Below, piece by piece: positions 63,146 through 64,000 of a stretch of DNA of 64,000 bases. The DNA comes from Shewanella dokdonensis (GTDB taxonomy: Bacteria > Pseudomonadota > Gammaproteobacteria > Enterobacterales > Shewanellaceae). A program made the position numbers and the translations under genes. The notes below the pieces were generated by a model that was not told the origin of the DNA, did no database searches, and saw only the letters and a list, made by a program, of their open reading frames with translations. Every line of letters begins with the position of its first letter. The stretch's first letter is position 1. The DNA lies in assembly GCF_018394335.1 (NCBI RefSeq), contig NZ_CP074572.1:434001-498000 (forward strand), in the 5' to 3' direction.

Positions 63146-64000
63146 ATGATGAAAAATCATAAGAAGTCATTACTCGCGTTAGTCCTGTTAGGCCTGTTCG
63201 GGCTTTCAGCCTGTACATTTGACGGCGATGACGGGAAAGACGGAGCAGATGGTGCACCAGGTACTCCAGGTGCTGACGGTCAAAATGGTCAAGATGGACA
63301 AGACGCTGGTTCAGCTGTTTCTGCCGTTTACAATGCTGGCGATGTAGCTTTTACTATTGAACCTGCTGACAATACTTTGGCTGGTACAGGTACTTTCGCA
63401 CTGAAGTTCAAAGTAACCGCAAAAGACCAAGCTGGTGCTGAAAAACCACTATCTGGTATTAATCAGGTTGCGATTTACTCAACTACCGCTATGCCTAATG
63501 ACACTGGTGATGGCCCAGCTACAGTGTGGGTAAATAACGGTGCTGACGGTGCTCATTCAATGTACTGTACCTTAGATGGTACATATTCTTCTCGTGGTGA
63601 AACTGGTGATGCCTGTATTTTGGCAGAAGATCCAGCAAATCCAGGTACCTATACAGGCACTTGGCAGCATGATGGTGTAGCCCCCATCATGAATGCCAAC
63701 GATGATTTGAATGCACCCCACCGTGTATTCTTGCGCGTATATAACCTGAAAGATGCTACTGATGTAACCAAGAGCCTCAGTGGCAAAGTATTATCTCAGC
63801 CACTGGACTACGTTCCAGCAACTGGTGCGCTGGTTGAATCTACAGGTAAAGACACTGTAGCTGACGCAGCTTGTATCCAGTGTCATGGTGAAAATGCCAA
63901 AGGCACAATCGCCAATATCGAAGCACATGGCAATTATGAAAGTGTGAAAAACTGTATTGCATGTCATAACCCAGCCACTCAACCAGATGCAGACCAGGCC
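63146..64000 (+). CDS. Outer-membrane multiheme c-type cytochrome, OmcA/MtrC family (cut by window end)
   Basis: The first 285 residues of a surface lipoprotein for extracellular electron transfer. A signal peptide with the lipobox LSAC (LLALVLLGLFGLSAC) is followed by a collagen-like Gly-X-Y stretch (DGADGAPGTPGADG), a beta-rich domain and at least two heme sites (CIQCH and CIACH). The family is decaheme, but only two CXXCH motifs are inside this window. AAGGGA precedes the ATG. The partner porin and periplasmic cytochrome should lie beyond the right edge. Confidence 0.88.
   Translation, partial: MMKNHKKSLLALVLLGLFGLSACTFDGDDGKDGADGAPGTPGADGQNGQDGQDAGSAVSAVYNAGDVAFTIEPADNTLAGTGTFALKFKVTAKDQAGAEKPLSGINQVAIYSTTAMPNDTGDGPATVWVNNGADGAHSMYCTLDGTYSSRGETGDACILAEDPANPGTYTGTWQHDGVAPIMNANDDLNAPHRVFLRVYNLKDATDVTKSLSGKVLSQPLDYVPATGALVESTGKDTVADAACIQCHGENAKGTIANIEAHGNYESVKNCIACHNPATQPDADQA

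Overview
The window reads as a chromosomal segment of a Shewanella-like gammaproteobacterium (order Alteromonadales). The evidence is the core order hemH-adk-cnoX-htpG-recR-ybaB-dnaX-apt, the iscRSUA-hscBA-fdx-iscX operon beside cysE/trmJ/suhB, the yajC-secD-secF/tgt/queA block, a DctPQM TRAP transporter with DctB/DctD, and, at the right edge, the start of an OmcA/MtrC-type outer-membrane multiheme cytochrome lipoprotein. I see no rRNA, insertion sequence, prophage or CRISPR array.

Layout. 1-9.7 kb: housekeeping genes on the minus strand (heme, adenylate kinase, chaperones with a sigma-32 promoter, recombination, clamp loader, purine salvage). 9.8-12 kb: dusC, a DksA/TraR-like protein, ndk. 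11.9-17.7 kb: complete Isc iron-sulfur operon with an IscR box upstream. 17.8-20.3 kb: cysE, trmJ, suhB. 20.5-22.6 kb: small accessory genes, including PilZ and an orphan ParA plus ribbon-helix-helix pair. 22.8-26.8 kb: a BtsS/BtsR two-component system and a CstA-family pyruvate transporter, separated by a periodic array of BtsR-like repeats. 26.9-34 kb: siroheme synthase, SecDF/YajC, Tgt, QueA. 34-43 kb: acpH, rluA, sstT, cheV, ogt, an Ada-AlkA fusion and an ABC exporter. 43.5-46.4 kb: a chemoreceptor and a tandem array of eight tRNA genes (3 Ala-GGC, 5 Glu-TTC), followed by gltX, the synthetase that charges tRNA-Glu. 48-54.6 kb: dctPQM-dctBD with a sigma-54 promoter. 54.6-58.4 kb: MFS/LysR pair and tyrR. 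58.7-61.2 kb: overlapping galU-galE-napF. 61.3-64 kb: bactofilin, LysR regulator, multiheme cytochrome (cut by the window end).

Sequence quality. At least 15 genes, many essential (adk, hscA, iscS, gltX, dnaX, hemH, galU), are broken by single-base frameshifts. Seventeen of twenty are one-base losses inside runs of the same base, and restoring the base gives full-length proteins of the expected size. I therefore treat them as assembly or read errors, annotate the full gene spans as CDS, and give the position of each. The dnaX A7 run is different and may be a real slippage site.

The most interesting non-coding signals are the six- or seven-copy, 20-21 bp-phased ACCGCTCA-like array upstream of the pyruvate transporter, the dctP sigma-54 promoter with a perfect 16-bp palindrome upstream, the perfect 10-bp-stem hairpin between dctM and dctB, and the dnaX A7 run followed at once by a stop codon.
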